Shown here in pieces: positions 38,364 to 48,741 of a stretch of 64,000 nucleotides of DNA. The translations under genes and the position numbers were made by a program. Below the pieces are notes generated by a model. It made no database searches, was not told the origin of the DNA, and worked only from the letters and a program-made list of their open reading frames with translations. The stretch lies in NCBI RefSeq assembly GCF_000359125.1, contig NZ_CAAF010000038.1, positions 124,001 through 188,000 on the forward strand. The letters are read 5' to 3'. The stretch is from Mesorhizobium sp. STM 4661. GTDB taxonomy: Bacteria; Pseudomonadota; Alphaproteobacteria; Rhizobiales; Rhizobiaceae. Each line of letters starts with the position of its first letter. The stretch's first letter is position 1.

Positions 38364-38843
38364 TCAGATGCCTCCGATTCTTATCGTCGACTTGCGTGAT
38401 ATCGTGGTTCCCGGCATTGGCAGGGCAGGCAACAGGTTCCAGATCGGCAGGTTGCGGGCGTCGTATTGGATGGACACGACGAACTGGTTTCCATCGGCGG
38501 TGCTGTCCTTGGCCTGATAGGTGAGCTTGCTGGAATCGACGAACGGATATCCGCTTGCATTGTTGGTGACATAGCTGGTCACCAGCGCCTGACGCTCGGT
38601 TTCGTTAAGCCCGGCAATTGCCGTGCGGGCGGCGTCCGCAGCGATTTGCTGGACGGAGTGGCTGGCGCCGAAATAGACACCGTATGCAACCATTCCGAGC
38701 AAAAGCAGGATAAAAATTGGCGAAAGCAACGCGAATTCGACCGCGGTGGTCCCGGATCGTTCTCTCAATTGAAGTAGTTTTTCGCTAAATCCGCGTATCT
38801 TTTGCTTCATTTTGAAGTTTGTTTTACTGCCAATCTTATCCAT
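38364..38843 (-). CDS. TadE-like pilus-assembly protein
   Basis: A 159-residue protein with the TadE signature: a short basic N-terminus, then ERSGTTAVEFALLSPIFILL, whose Glu follows a possible prepilin-type processing site, and a single hydrophobic stretch to residue ~60. TadE-like proteins are minor pseudopilins of the Flp/Tad secretion system. The start is at 38843; an internal ATG at 38810 (MKQKIRGFSE) is possible. A CtrA-like box lies about 70 bases upstream. Confidence 0.85.
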   Translation of the reverse strand: MDKIGSKTNFKMKQKIRGFSEKLLQLRERSGTTAVEFALLSPIFILLLLGMVAYGVYFGASHSVQQIAADAARTAIAGLNETERQALVTSYVTNNASGYPFVDSSKLTYQAKDSTADGNQFVVSIQYDARNLPIWNLLPALPMPGTTISRKSTIRIGGI

Positions 38844-39218
38844 GTCCTTCGCCCATCAAAGATGCGAGAGAGACGTACAGAGGTCAGTTAAAAATGTAAC
38901 TCATGGTTGCTTAAGAACGCATTAAGGTTTTTGGCGAACTGCAAGTGAATGCAGGTGCCTTGCCCGAAGCGAAGGCTTCGCGGGTGAGAAGAGCAGGGAT
39001 CGGGCTCATGGTTTCGATCGGCGTTTTGGCTGTCGTGCGGAGGCCTTACTCTGGGTGACCCCGAGAGTCTGTTGAAATAAAAAATCTCCGCGTTACTGTC
39101 TGGGCACCAAGCCGCCGGAAAGGGAACCGGCAGCGCGCTCGAAGAAGCCATCGATCGGTTTCGGGGCGTCAACACTCAAGAGGCGTCGCCAAAGGGCCGT
39201 CTCGACAGGGAGAACTTC
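38844..39218. other. Divergent intergenic region between tadE and oppA
   Basis: About 375 bases without a supported gene. The tadE-proximal part is AT-rich and holds the TTAA-N7-TTAA box. The centre has a short self-complementary element (CGAAGCGAAGGCTTCG, near 38966). The oppA-proximal part contains the oppA ribosome site. A small open frame at 38888-39175 on the minus strand has no recognisable feature. Confidence 0.6.
38911..38925. promoter_or_regulatory. CtrA-type binding box upstream of tadE
   Basis: TTAAGAACGCATTAA is an exact TTAA-N7-TTAA, the consensus of the alphaproteobacterial cell-cycle regulator CtrA. It lies 68 bases before the tadE start in an AT-rich patch of an otherwise GC-rich region. 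Pilus genes are known CtrA targets in Caulobacter; binding here is inferred. Confidence 0.55.
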
Positions 39219-40811
39219 ATGCTGAAAAATATGCTGAAGGCGACGGTATTCGCCACAACCATGGCCTTGGCCGCCGGCACCTTGCTTACGCCGGCTTTCG
39301 CCGAGGTCGTCTATAACAGAGGCACCGCCGCCGAATCGGAGACGGTCGACCCGCACAAGACCTCGACGGTCTACGAAGCCAATATCTTGCGTGACCTGTT
39401 CCAGGGGCTGGTCATGCAGGACCAGAACGCGAACCTTATCCCGGGCGCCGCCGAGAGCTGGACAGTATCGGATGACGGCACCGTCTATACGTTCAAGCTG
39501 CGCAAGGACGGTCTCTGGTCGGATGGCAGCCCGGTGACGGCTGAAGACTTCGTCAACGCCTTCCATCGCCTGGAGGATCCGGCCACGGCCGCCGAATACG
39601 CCTCGATGCTCTATCCCGTGAAGAACGCCGAGGAAGTCAACACCAAGAAGGCGAAGCCCGAGGAGATGGGCGTCAAGGCGATCGACGCGACCACCCTTGA
39701 GGTGACGCTGAAGGCGCCGACCCCTTACTTCCTGGAGATGCTGACCCACCAAGCGACCTATCCAATCAACAAGGCCTCGATGGACAAGCTCGGCGCCGAC
39801 TGGATCAAGCCGGGCAATCTGGTCTCCAACGGCGCCTATACGCTGGCCGAGTGGGTCCCCAACGACCATATGAAACTGGTCAAGAATCCGAAATTCTGGG
39901 ACGCGGCAAGCGTCAAGATCGACACCGTCAACTACATCCCGACCGAAGATCGCTCGTCGGCGATGAAGCGCTTCGAGGCCGGTGAACTCGACAGCTACGA
40001 CGATCTCCCGACCGAACAGCTCGCCGACCTCAAGACCAAGTTCGGTGACCAGATAAAAGTCGGGCCGTATCTCGGCACCTACTACTACGCGATCAAGACC
40101 GACAAGGCGCCGTGGGACAATGTCGAGCTGCGTAACGCCATCTCGATGGCGATAGACCGCGACTTCCTCGCCGAAAAGGTCTGGCAGAATTCAATGCTGC
40201 CCGGCTATTCGATGGTGCCTCCGGGCATTGCGGGCTATACGCCGGCGGTGGCCAAGTACGCGGACATGTCGCAGATCGACCGCGAGGACGCAGCCAAGAA
40301 GATCCTCGAGAAACTCGGCTATACGCCCGAGAAACCATTGAAGATGGAAATCCGCTACAACACCTCGGAAAACCACAAGAACACCGCCGTGGCCATCCAG
40401 GAGCAGTTGAAGCCGCTCGGTATTGAAGTCACCATGGTCAACACCGACACCAAGACCCACTACTCCTTCCTCGAGCAGAAGGGCGACTATGACGTGGCGC
40501 GCGCCGGCTGGATCGCCGACTACAAGGATCCGGAAACCTTCCTCGGCATCTCCCGCAAGGCCAGTGGCAACAACTACTCGGACTATAACAGCCCGAAATT
40601 CGAGGCGGCCATGGACAAGGCGGCCGCCGCCGGCGGCAAACCCGAGGAACGCATGAAGGAACTCGCTGACGCCGAGCGCATCCTCGTCGACGACGTCGGC
40701 AACATCCCGCTTCTCTACTATAGCTACAAAGATATCGTTTCTCCGAAGCTGCATGGCTTCGTCGACAACGTGATGGACGTGCATCCGTCGCGCTTCATCT
40801 CCAAGGAATGA
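39219..40811 (+). CDS. oppA: Oligopeptide ABC transporter substrate-binding protein
   Basis: A 530-residue family 5 extracellular binding protein. A signal peptide ends near PAFAEVVYNRG. It is followed by SETVDPHKTSTVYEANILRD and FQGLVMQDQNANLIPGAAES, the classic OppA N-terminal pattern, with LRKDGLWSDGSPVTAEDFV further on. It delivers peptides to the permeases encoded downstream. GGGAG lies eight bases before the ATG. A 180-base gap separates it from oppB, normal for a highly expressed binding protein. Confidence 0.92.
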   Translation: MLKNMLKATVFATTMALAAGTLLTPAFAEVVYNRGTAAESETVDPHKTSTVYEANILRDLFQGLVMQDQNANLIPGAAESWTVSDDGTVYTFKLRKDGLWSDGSPVTAEDFVNAFHRLEDPATAAEYASMLYPVKNAEEVNTKKAKPEEMGVKAIDATTLEVTLKAPTPYFLEMLTHQATYPINKASMDKLGADWIKPGNLVSNGAYTLAEWVPNDHMKLVKNPKFWDAASVKIDTVNYIPTEDRSSAMKRFEAGELDSYDDLPTEQLADLKTKFGDQIKVGPYLGTYYYAIKTDKAPWDNVELRNAISMAIDRDFLAEKVWQNSMLPGYSMVPPGIAGYTPAVAKYADMSQIDREDAAKKILEKLGYTPEKPLKMEIRYNTSENHKNTAVAIQEQLKPLGIEVTMVNTDTKTHYSFLEQKGDYDVARAGWIADYKDPETFLGISRKASGNNYSDYNSPKFEAAMDKAAAAGGKPEERMKELADAERILVDDVGNIPLLYYSYKDIVSPKLHGFVDNVMDVHPSRFISKE

Positions 40812-40991
40812 CAATCATCCTTGGCTGGATCGCCGCGCTCTCTTCAGGGGGCGCGATGGTCCGGTCGGTCGTCGCATCGGTCCGAAAGTCGTGGTCGATT
40901 TTCGGCAAACACGATGCGAAGATTTGAAGGCGCTGGAGCGTGGTTATGCGTCCGCATGGATGCGTGTCGCTCTAGCCGAAGCGGGGCGCCG

Positions 40992-41915
40992 ATGCTGCGT
41001 TATGTATTCCGGCGGCTTCTGACCGCCATCCCGACGCTGTTGGTCATCGTGACCATGGCGTTCTTCCTGATACGCGTCGCGCCAGGCGGCCCGTTCAACC
41101 AGGAGCGGGGCCTGAGCCCCGAGATCAAGGCAAATCTTGATGCGCAGTTCGGCCTGGCCGATCCGCTCTGGCTGCAATATGTCCACTATCTCGGCAATCT
41201 GCTGCGCGGCAATTTCGGCCCGAGCTACAACATGCCGGACTTCACGGTTGGCGAATTGTTTGCCAAGGGCCTGCCGATATCGATCCAGCTCGGCGCCTCG
41301 GCGCTCATCCTGGCGCTGCTGCTCGGTAGTGTGCTCGGCACCATCGCCGCGCTCAACCAGAACAAGCTCGCCGACTATTCGGTGATTGCGCTGGCGACCG
41401 CAGGCAGCACCATCCCGACCTTCGTCATCGCCCCGGTGATCCAGCTCTTGTTCGGGTTGACCTGGAAGCTTTTGCCGATCGGCGGCTGGGGCGATGGCGC
41501 CTTGATCAACAAGGTCGGCCCGGTGCTGACGCTCGCTCTGCCGCAGATCGCCATCGTCGCCCGCCTGATGCGCGGCTCGATGATCGAATCGCTGCGGTCA
41601 CATCATATCCGCACCGCGCGAGCGCTCGGCCTGTCCGACTGGTCGGTCGTCGTCAAGCATGCGCTGCGCGGCGCTATTCTGCCGATCGTCTCTTTCACCG
41701 GCCCGGCAGCCGCGGCACTGCTCACCGGCTCGGTCATCGTCGAGACGATCTTCTCCATCCCAGGCGTCGGCCGCTATTTCGTCGATGCCGCGCTCAACCG
41801 CGACTACACGCTGGTCATGGGAACAGTGGTGGTGATCGCCATCTTCACCATCGTCTTCAACCTGATCGTCGACGTCATGTATGCGGTCGTCGACCCGAGG
41901 GTGCGCTATGACTGA
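40992..41915 (+). CDS. oppB: Oligopeptide ABC transporter permease 1
   Basis: A 307-residue OppB/DppB-type permease. It begins MLRYVFRRLLTAIPTLLVIV, has the family element DPLWLQYVHYLGNLLRGNFG and six membrane segments, and carries the ATPase-contact (EAA) loop RTARALGLSDWSVVVKHALR. The ATG at 40992 gives the canonical N-terminus; an upstream in-frame start at 40821 adds non-homologous residues. The end overlaps oppC by eight bases. Confidence 0.94.
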   Translation: MLRYVFRRLLTAIPTLLVIVTMAFFLIRVAPGGPFNQERGLSPEIKANLDAQFGLADPLWLQYVHYLGNLLRGNFGPSYNMPDFTVGELFAKGLPISIQLGASALILALLLGSVLGTIAALNQNKLADYSVIALATAGSTIPTFVIAPVIQLLFGLTWKLLPIGGWGDGALINKVGPVLTLALPQIAIVARLMRGSMIESLRSHHIRTARALGLSDWSVVVKHALRGAILPIVSFTGPAAAALLTGSVIVETIFSIPGVGRYFVDAALNRDYTLVMGTVVVIAIFTIVFNLIVDVMYAVVDPRVRYD

Positions 41916-43029
41916 CGTCGCAGCCATCGCTCCAGCCGTCGTCGGCCGCTCGCTGTGGGGCGATGCCTGGGCGCGCCTCAAGGCCAATCGCGCCGCCATG
42001 TTCAGCCTCTACTATCTCGCTTTCATAGCGGCAATCAGCGTCTTCGGCCCCTGGTTCGTGCCGCATCAATACACCACCATCTATGCCGACTATGTGCGCA
42101 CGCCGCCAAGCTTCTCCGCCTATCCCAAGGCCGACATGATCGGCACCGCACTCGACGACGCGATCAAGCGCATGCGTGTCGACATCAAGGAGTGGCGACA
42201 GGAAGGCAACAAGGTCTTCGTCACCGTCAAGTCGACCAGGCCGATCGACGACCGCAACATCCGCTATCTCGACCGCTCGGATGCCTTTGACGACACCAAG
42301 ATCGAGAGCAAATCGCCCGACGGTCTCGAAGTGACGATGAGCGCCTCGATCAAGCAGCAATATTTCCTGTTCGGCACCGACAACACCGGCCGCGATCTGT
42401 TGTCGCGAACGCTGATGGCGGGACGCATCTCGCTGGCCATCGGCCTGCTTGCCGGCGTCGTGGCGGTGGTGATCGGCGTGCTCTACGGCGCCACCGCCGG
42501 TTTTTCCGGCGGCAAGGTCGATGAGGTTATGATGCGCATCGTCGACGTGCTCTATTCGTTGCCGTTCATCTTCTTCGTCATCATGCTGGTGGTGTTCTTC
42601 GGCCGCAACTTCGTGCTGATGTTCCTGGCGGTGGGTGCCGTGCTGTGGCTCGACATGGCGCGCATCGTGCGTGGCCAGGCGCTCTCGATCCGGCGCCAGG
42701 AATATGTCCAGGCGGCCGAAGCCCTGGGCGTCGGCCAGCGCGGCATCCTGGTCCGCCATGTCATACCCAACCTGCTCGGGCCGGTGGTGATCTACATGAC
42801 GCTGCTGGTGCCGCAGGTCATCATCCTGGAGAGCTTCCTGTCGTTCCTCGGCCTCGGTGTCCAGGAACCGATGACCAGCTGGGGCGTGCTGATTTCGGTC
42901 GGCGCCAAGAACATCGGCACGGCCAACTGGCTGCTGTTGTTCCCCGCCTTCTTCCTCGTCTCGACGCTGTTCGCCCTGAACTTCGTCGGCGACGGCCTGC
43001 GCGATGCGCTCGACCCCAGGGATCGCTGA
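41908..43029 (+). CDS. oppC: Oligopeptide ABC transporter permease 2, with enlarged periplasmic loop
   Basis: A 373-residue OppC/DppC-type permease. After TM1 (about 30-50) there is an insertion of roughly 100 residues, hydrophilic and with several charged beta-like segments (for example WRQEGNKVFVTVKSTRPIDD), before the usual LFGTDNTGRDLLSRTLMAGR. Most OppC proteins are near 300 residues. The EAA loop QAAEALGVGQRGILVRHVIP is intact. The ATG at 41908 overlaps the oppB stop. Confidence 0.92.
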   Translation: MTDVAAIAPAVVGRSLWGDAWARLKANRAAMFSLYYLAFIAAISVFGPWFVPHQYTTIYADYVRTPPSFSAYPKADMIGTALDDAIKRMRVDIKEWRQEGNKVFVTVKSTRPIDDRNIRYLDRSDAFDDTKIESKSPDGLEVTMSASIKQQYFLFGTDNTGRDLLSRTLMAGRISLAIGLLAGVVAVVIGVLYGATAGFSGGKVDEVMMRIVDVLYSLPFIFFVIMLVVFFGRNFVLMFLAVGAVLWLDMARIVRGQALSIRRQEYVQAAEALGVGQRGILVRHVIPNLLGPVVIYMTLLVPQVIILESFLSFLGLGVQEPMTSWGVLISVGAKNIGTANWLLLFPAFFLVSTLFALNFVGDGLRDALDPRDR

Positions 43030-43030
43030 G

Positions 43031-44650
<1,620 letters not shown>

Positions 44651-44680
44651 CGCTGCCGGTGAGTGCAAAGTCCACCCCTT

Positions 44681-44983
44681 CTATTCTCTAACGATAGCTA
44701 CCTCTCGTGACCAATTGCCAGGGCAAATGCTCCGGAATGGGCCATCGACTCTATAGGTAAAGATTTTCCGCTTGGAGTCTTTGGGTGAAGGTCGCCAATC
44801 CAAAACGACGCCACCGTGCCAAGCCTTCTCCTTCTGTTTCTCATGCAGGAATACGCGGCCACGAGTGTGTTTCAATTCATCGGCAGTGTTGCCGGCAACT
44901 GTCCATTCCCCGGTTTCAAAGAGGCCATTTTCAAGTTTAATCCAGTTCATTTTGTGCTGGCAGATGACATGTAGGTTAGTCAT
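44681..44983 (-). CDS. Hypothetical protein
   Basis: A 100-residue protein I do not recognise. It is Trp- and Lys-rich (MNWIKLENGLFETGEWTVAG, then VLDWRPSPKDSKRKIFTYRV), has no membrane segment, and its lower GC content departs from the flanking opp genes. A GAGGATG ribosome site lies five bases upstream of the ATG at 44983, and the residue composition looks like a real soluble protein. It diverges from the parDE module across a palindrome-bearing spacer. No function is proposed. Confidence 0.6.
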   Translation of the reverse strand: MTNLHVICQHKMNWIKLENGLFETGEWTVAGNTADELKHTRGRVFLHEKQKEKAWHGGVVLDWRPSPKDSKRKIFTYRVDGPFRSICPGNWSREVAIVRE

Positions 44984-45008
44984 CTTTTCATCCTCTTACG
45001 ATGATCTC

Positions 45009-45059
45009 GACTCTGTGATCGCAGAGTCATTGGCATAATATGCCATAGTCCTGTATAAT
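45009..45059 (+). promoter_or_regulatory. parDE promoter with two palindromes
   Basis: TTGGCA (45030-45035) and TATAAT (45054-45059), spaced by 18 bases, make a good -35/-10 pair 29 bases before the parD start. TGGCAT-AAT-ATGCCA (45031-45045), a perfect palindrome, sits inside this promoter. A second one, GACTCTG-TGATCG-CAGAGTC (45009-45028), lies just upstream. The first is a natural operator for autoregulation by the antitoxin. Confidence 0.65.
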
Positions 45060-45087
45060 GGGGTTGATAGCTGGAGTACAGGTTCCA

Positions 45088-45381
45088 ATGCCAACGCGCA
45101 ATGTCGTCCTGACGGAGCACCATCAGGAGGTGATCGATCGGCTGGTGGAAACAGGCCGCTACCAGAACGCCAGCGAGGTTTTGCGAGATGGCTTGCGTCT
45201 CGTCGAACAGCGCGAGGCGCGGGAAAAGGCAAGGCTCGCAGCACTTCGAGAAGCGGCCCGCATCGGGTTCCAGGACATTGAGGAGGGTCGACTCCGGGAC
45301 GTGCGCGACGACAGCCTGGAGGAATTCATGAGCAGCCTGGGAGAGCGGGCAAGCGTGCGCGCCAAAAATGCCGACCGGTGA
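45088..45381 (+). CDS. parD: ParD-type antitoxin
   Basis: A 97-residue ribbon-helix-helix protein. It starts MPTRNVVLTEHHQEVIDRLV and continues GRYQNASEVLRDGLRLVEQ, the DNA-binding half of ParD/CopG antitoxins, with a charged C-terminal tail that would wrap the toxin. The ATG at 45088 is preferred over an upstream in-frame start at 45058, which would sit inside the -10 region. It lies three bases before parE. Confidence 0.9.
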   Translation: MPTRNVVLTEHHQEVIDRLVETGRYQNASEVLRDGLRLVEQREAREKARLAALREAARIGFQDIEEGRLRDVRDDSLEEFMSSLGERASVRAKNADR

Positions 45382-45384
45382 GGC

Positions 45385-45750
45385 ATGGCTGTCTATCGGC
45401 TTTCCGCAGCCGCCCAGGAAGATATCATCGAGTTGCTCGTCTACACGCAAGCCAATTTCGGTGAGATCGCGCGCCAGCGCTACGAGCGGCTGCTGATCAC
45501 CGCCCTGCGCGACATCGCGACCGATCCTGAGCGGGCAGGTAGCGTTGTCCGTACCGAACTTGGCCATGATGTCCGCAGCTATCATCTGCGGCATAGCCGT
45601 GAGCGCGCGAGGACGGAGCACGGCATTGTCCTGCGCCCGCGTCATCTCTTGCTTTACCGCATAACCCTTGGCGTGATCGGCGTTGGCCGTATTCTTCACG
45701 ACGTGATGGAGCTCGAGCGCCATCTTCCGGCGAATTACGGTGATGACTGA
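45385..45750 (+). CDS. parE: ParE/RelE-type toxin
   Basis: A 121-residue RelE/ParE-fold protein. It starts MAVYRLSAAAQEDIIELLVY and has GHDVRSYHLRHSRERARTE and LLLYRITLGVIGVGRILHD, the usual ParE core. ParE toxins act on DNA gyrase. At 121 residues it is longer than the usual ~95-100 because of an insertion near residues 70-80. It is translated with parD. Confidence 0.88.
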   Translation: MAVYRLSAAAQEDIIELLVYTQANFGEIARQRYERLLITALRDIATDPERAGSVVRTELGHDVRSYHLRHSRERARTEHGIVLRPRHLLLYRITLGVIGVGRILHDVMELERHLPANYGDD

Positions 45751-45853
45751 TCGTCTGCCCGTGTGTTGAAGACGCTTGGCGGAATTGCGTGGGAGAAGGA
45801 CGAGCCGGCCTGATGAACAAGCGGTTTCGGGAAGAACTAAACATTTGTTTTTC

Positions 45854-45930
45854 TGGTCGGAGTGGCAGGATTTGAACCTGCGACCCCATCGTCCCGAACG
45901 ATGTGCGCTACCAGGCTGCGCTACACTCCG
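45854..45930 (-). tRNA. tRNA-Pro (anticodon CGG)
   Basis: Read on the minus strand, the gene starts CGGAGTGTAGCGCAGCCTGG and ends CACTCCG followed by A and an encoded CCA. The acceptor stem CGGAGTG/CACTCCG, the anticodon stem CATCG/CGATG with loop TTCGGGA, and the T-arm GCAGG-TTCAAAT-CCTGC all pair. Anticodon CGG reads the proline codon CCG. The gene lies about 100 bases beyond parE; no duplicated tRNA 3' end was seen nearby. Confidence 0.97.
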
Positions 45931-46132
45931 TGACCAGACCGCGGGCTTATAGCCGCCGCACCTCGTTCCTGCAAGCGCCAATGGCAGCGCTTCCGTCGCA
46001 TTTCGTCGGCTTTTGCGGCAACGTCATACAGGTTTCAGTTTCCTGCTGGATAAACACGGCTTAAAGGCTTCTTGGGTTAAGCGACCGACCCACATTGCCT
46101 TCCCGATTCCAGCCACTTGGAGTTTTGCTGTC

Positions 46133-47653
46133 TTGCCCCTGAAGATCGTAAGCGAATCCCGTCCCAACACCTTTGAGTTTGAAACCTCGGCGCTGATCAA
46201 GCCGTCCGGCTTTCGCGAGTACGATGCGCGCTGGTGGTTCGGCCATCCGGCCTCGGCTGAGCCGCCGGAGCTCAATCTGATCGGTGTCCAGGCGCTCGGC
46301 ATGGGGCTCGGCACGCTGATCCGGCGCCTGGGCGCGGGACCCGCTATCGTCACCGGGCATGATTTCCGCTCCTATTCGCTTGCCATCAAGCTGGCGCTGG
46401 TTTCCGGACTGATGGCCGCCGGCGCCCGCGTCAAGGATATTGGCCTGGCACTGTCGCCGATGGCCTATTTCGCCCAGTTCGCGCTCGATACGCCGTCTGT
46501 CGCCATGGTCACCGCCTCGCACAACGAAAATGGCTGGACCGGCGTCAAGATGGGGGCGGCGCGACCGCTGACCTTCGGTCCGGAGGAGATGAGCGCACTG
46601 AAGGCGATCGTGCTTGCCGGCGACTTCGATCTTGTCGGCGGCGGCTCCTACGATTTCGTTGCGGATTTCCGCAAGACCTATCTGGACGATCTGACCAGGG
46701 ACAAGCGCATTTCGAGAAAGCTCAAGGTGGTCGCCGCCTGCGGCAATGGCACCGCCGGCGCCTTTGCGCCCGAAGCGCTGACGCGGATCGGCTGCGAGGT
46801 GATCCCGCTCGACGTCGATCTCGATCATACGTTTCCGCACTACAACCCTAATCCCGAAGACATGCAGATGCTGCACGCGATCCGTGACAAGGTCTTGGAG
46901 ACAGGAGCCGATGTCGGACTTGGCTTCGACGGCGACGGCGACCGCTGCGGCGTGGTCGACAATGAAGGCAACGAGATCTTCGCCGACAAGGTCGGCGTCA
47001 TGCTCGCGCGCGACATTGCGCGCCTTTATCCGGGCTCGACTTTCGTCGTCGACGTCAAGTCGACCGGCTTGTTCAACACCGACGCCGCCTTGCGCGCCGA
47101 TGGCGCCGTCACCGATTATTGGAAGACCGGCCACTCCTACATCAAGCGGCGTGTGGCCGAACTCGGCGCGATCGCCGGTTTCGAGAAATCCGGCCATTTC
47201 TTCTTCAACCCGCCGATCGGCCGCGGCTATGACGATGGCCTCATCACTGCCATCGCCATCTGCGAGATGCTGGACCGCAGCCCGGCAAGCAGCATGGCCG
47301 ATCTCTATCGCGATCTGCCGCTGACCTTCGGCACACCGACCATGTCGCCGCACTGCGCCGACGCGGTGAAATATGGCGTCGTCGAGCGGGTCGTTTCCGA
47401 CTTTCAGGCCATGAAGCAGGATGGCGCGGCGTTTGCCGGGCAGAAGATCGCCGACCTGATCACCGTCAACGGCGTTCGCGTCGTTGCCGAGGACGGCACC
47501 TGGGGCCTGGTGCGGGCGTCGTCGAACAAGCCTGAGCTTGTCGTCGTGGTCGAGAGCCCGGTGTCATCCGAGCGGCGCCGGCAGATGTTCGAAGCCGTCG
47601 ACGCCGTGCTGCGCCGCAGCCCGGAGGTCGGCGCCTACAACCAGACTTTCTAG
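46133..47653 (+). CDS. Phosphomannomutase/phosphoglucomutase
   Basis: A roughly 506-residue phosphohexomutase (ManB/AlgC class). It has FREYDARWWFGHP near the N-terminus, the phosphoserine loop MVTASHNENGWTGVKMG, the metal loop LGFDGDGDRCGVVDNEG and the sugar loop FEKSGHFFFNPPIGRGYDDG. It would supply mannose 1-phosphate or glucose 1-phosphate for surface glycans. The start is uncertain: the frame is open from 46013, but residues before the TTG at 46133 (LPLKIVSESR) look unrelated and GGAG lies ten bases ahead of it. Confidence 0.85.
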   Translation: MPLKIVSESRPNTFEFETSALIKPSGFREYDARWWFGHPASAEPPELNLIGVQALGMGLGTLIRRLGAGPAIVTGHDFRSYSLAIKLALVSGLMAAGARVKDIGLALSPMAYFAQFALDTPSVAMVTASHNENGWTGVKMGAARPLTFGPEEMSALKAIVLAGDFDLVGGGSYDFVADFRKTYLDDLTRDKRISRKLKVVAACGNGTAGAFAPEALTRIGCEVIPLDVDLDHTFPHYNPNPEDMQMLHAIRDKVLETGADVGLGFDGDGDRCGVVDNEGNEIFADKVGVMLARDIARLYPGSTFVVDVKSTGLFNTDAALRADGAVTDYWKTGHSYIKRRVAELGAIAGFEKSGHFFFNPPIGRGYDDGLITAIAICEMLDRSPASSMADLYRDLPLTFGTPTMSPHCADAVKYGVVERVVSDFQAMKQDGAAFAGQKIADLITVNGVRVVAEDGTWGLVRASSNKPELVVVVESPVSSERRRQMFEAVDAVLRRSPEVGAYNQTF

Positions 47654-47766
47654 GTTCAGGGCCTCATCGCATCGCGCGGTGACAAGGCCATACAAGGGAA
47701 GCGGAGCCAGCTTGCCGCTGATCCGTTTCCGTCCGGACCTCATCGCCAACGGGAGCTCAGGCGGGC

Positions 47767-48645
47767 TTAAGATGTCTGCCCAAGAACGTTCCAGTCGAAC
47801 TTCCGCGCCCAGTCGGCAAAACTGTGCCAGCGGACCTCCTGGAAATCTCGGTGCAAGGCCTCGATATCGACGTCGTAGCCGATGCGGTCGAACCACTCGA
47901 ACATCAGCGCCGCGTCCTCGCTTTGCTGGCGGGCTACCGCGATCGGGATTTCCTGATAGTTGATCGGACGGCCGATGGCATGCGAAAGGATCTTCGCCTG
48001 GTCTTCGCCGGACAACTCGTCTCCCGCAATATCGAAACGCTTGCCGAACACGCGTTCGCGCCGCTCGACCAGTGCGGCAACGAAGGCCCCGATGTCTGCC
48101 AGGGTGACCAGCTGGAGGAGGCGTTTGGCAGGCATCGCGAAAGCGTGCGTGCCCTGGCTGAGCGCCCCGATCGACCACGGCGCGACGATGTTCTCCATGA
48201 AGGCGACCGGCGCGCTGATCGTGTAGGGGATGCCGAGCCCGGCAACATGGTTCTCGACGAGATATTTGCTTTCGAAATGCGGGATGCCGGTCTTCTTGTC
48301 GGCGTCGGCAACGGACGAATAGATCAGATGTCCGACGCCGGCAGCCTTGGCTGCGTCGGCGGCCAGAATCCCTTGGCGGGTCTCCTCTTCCATCCCCGCC
48401 TCATAGCTGTTGCCCATCAAGAACATGGTGTCGACGTCTTTTGCGGCCTTCACAACAGAGGCCATATCGCCGAGATCGCCGGCCACGATCTCGACGCCCG
48501 CCGGCGCCAACTGCCGCGCGGCCTCGCTGTCCGGCTTGCGGGTCAAAGCCTTGACGCGATGTCCCCTCGACAGCAGGGCACGCGCAACCGCGCCGCCTTG
48601 TTGGCCTGTGGCGCCGGTAACGAGAACGCTTCGTTTGGTGGTCAT
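47767..48645 (-). CDS. NmrA-like NAD(P)-binding protein
   Basis: A 292-residue atypical SDR starting MTTKRSVLVTGATGQQGGAV. It has HRVKALTRKPDSEAARQLAP, where the Arg suggests NADP(H) preference, and GHLIYSSVADADKKTGIPHF. It lacks the Tyr-x3-Lys catalytic pair of active epimerases at the usual place, as expected for NmrA/QOR2-like sensors or quinone reductases. It is divergent from a LysR-type gene, which probably controls it. Confidence 0.82.
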   Translation of the reverse strand: MTTKRSVLVTGATGQQGGAVARALLSRGHRVKALTRKPDSEAARQLAPAGVEIVAGDLGDMASVVKAAKDVDTMFLMGNSYEAGMEEETRQGILAADAAKAAGVGHLIYSSVADADKKTGIPHFESKYLVENHVAGLGIPYTISAPVAFMENIVAPWSIGALSQGTHAFAMPAKRLLQLVTLADIGAFVAALVERRERVFGKRFDIAGDELSGEDQAKILSHAIGRPINYQEIPIAVARQQSEDAALMFEWFDRIGYDVDIEALHRDFQEVRWHSFADWARKFDWNVLGQTS

Positions 48646-48741
48646 GTGTCTGCTCCTTATTTCGCTGGAGCAAAACTAGGGTCTGTCAGATTGATGCATA
48701 ATAGCCTATAATTGAAAAACTTTGTCTCATATCTGGATACA

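Noticed and set aside
36819..38399. 526-codon plus-strand frame opposite the tadG-like gene
   Set aside because: Its residues are Arg/Gly/Asp-rich antisense with no motifs, whereas the minus strand gives a coherent membrane-anchored protein.
44980..45981. 333-codon minus-strand frame across parDE and the tRNA
   Set aside because: It would overlap a tRNA and two well-supported toxin-antitoxin genes.
45750..46133. tRNA-Pro as an integration site of a mobile island
   Set aside because: No integrase gene and no duplicated tRNA 3' segment were seen on either side.
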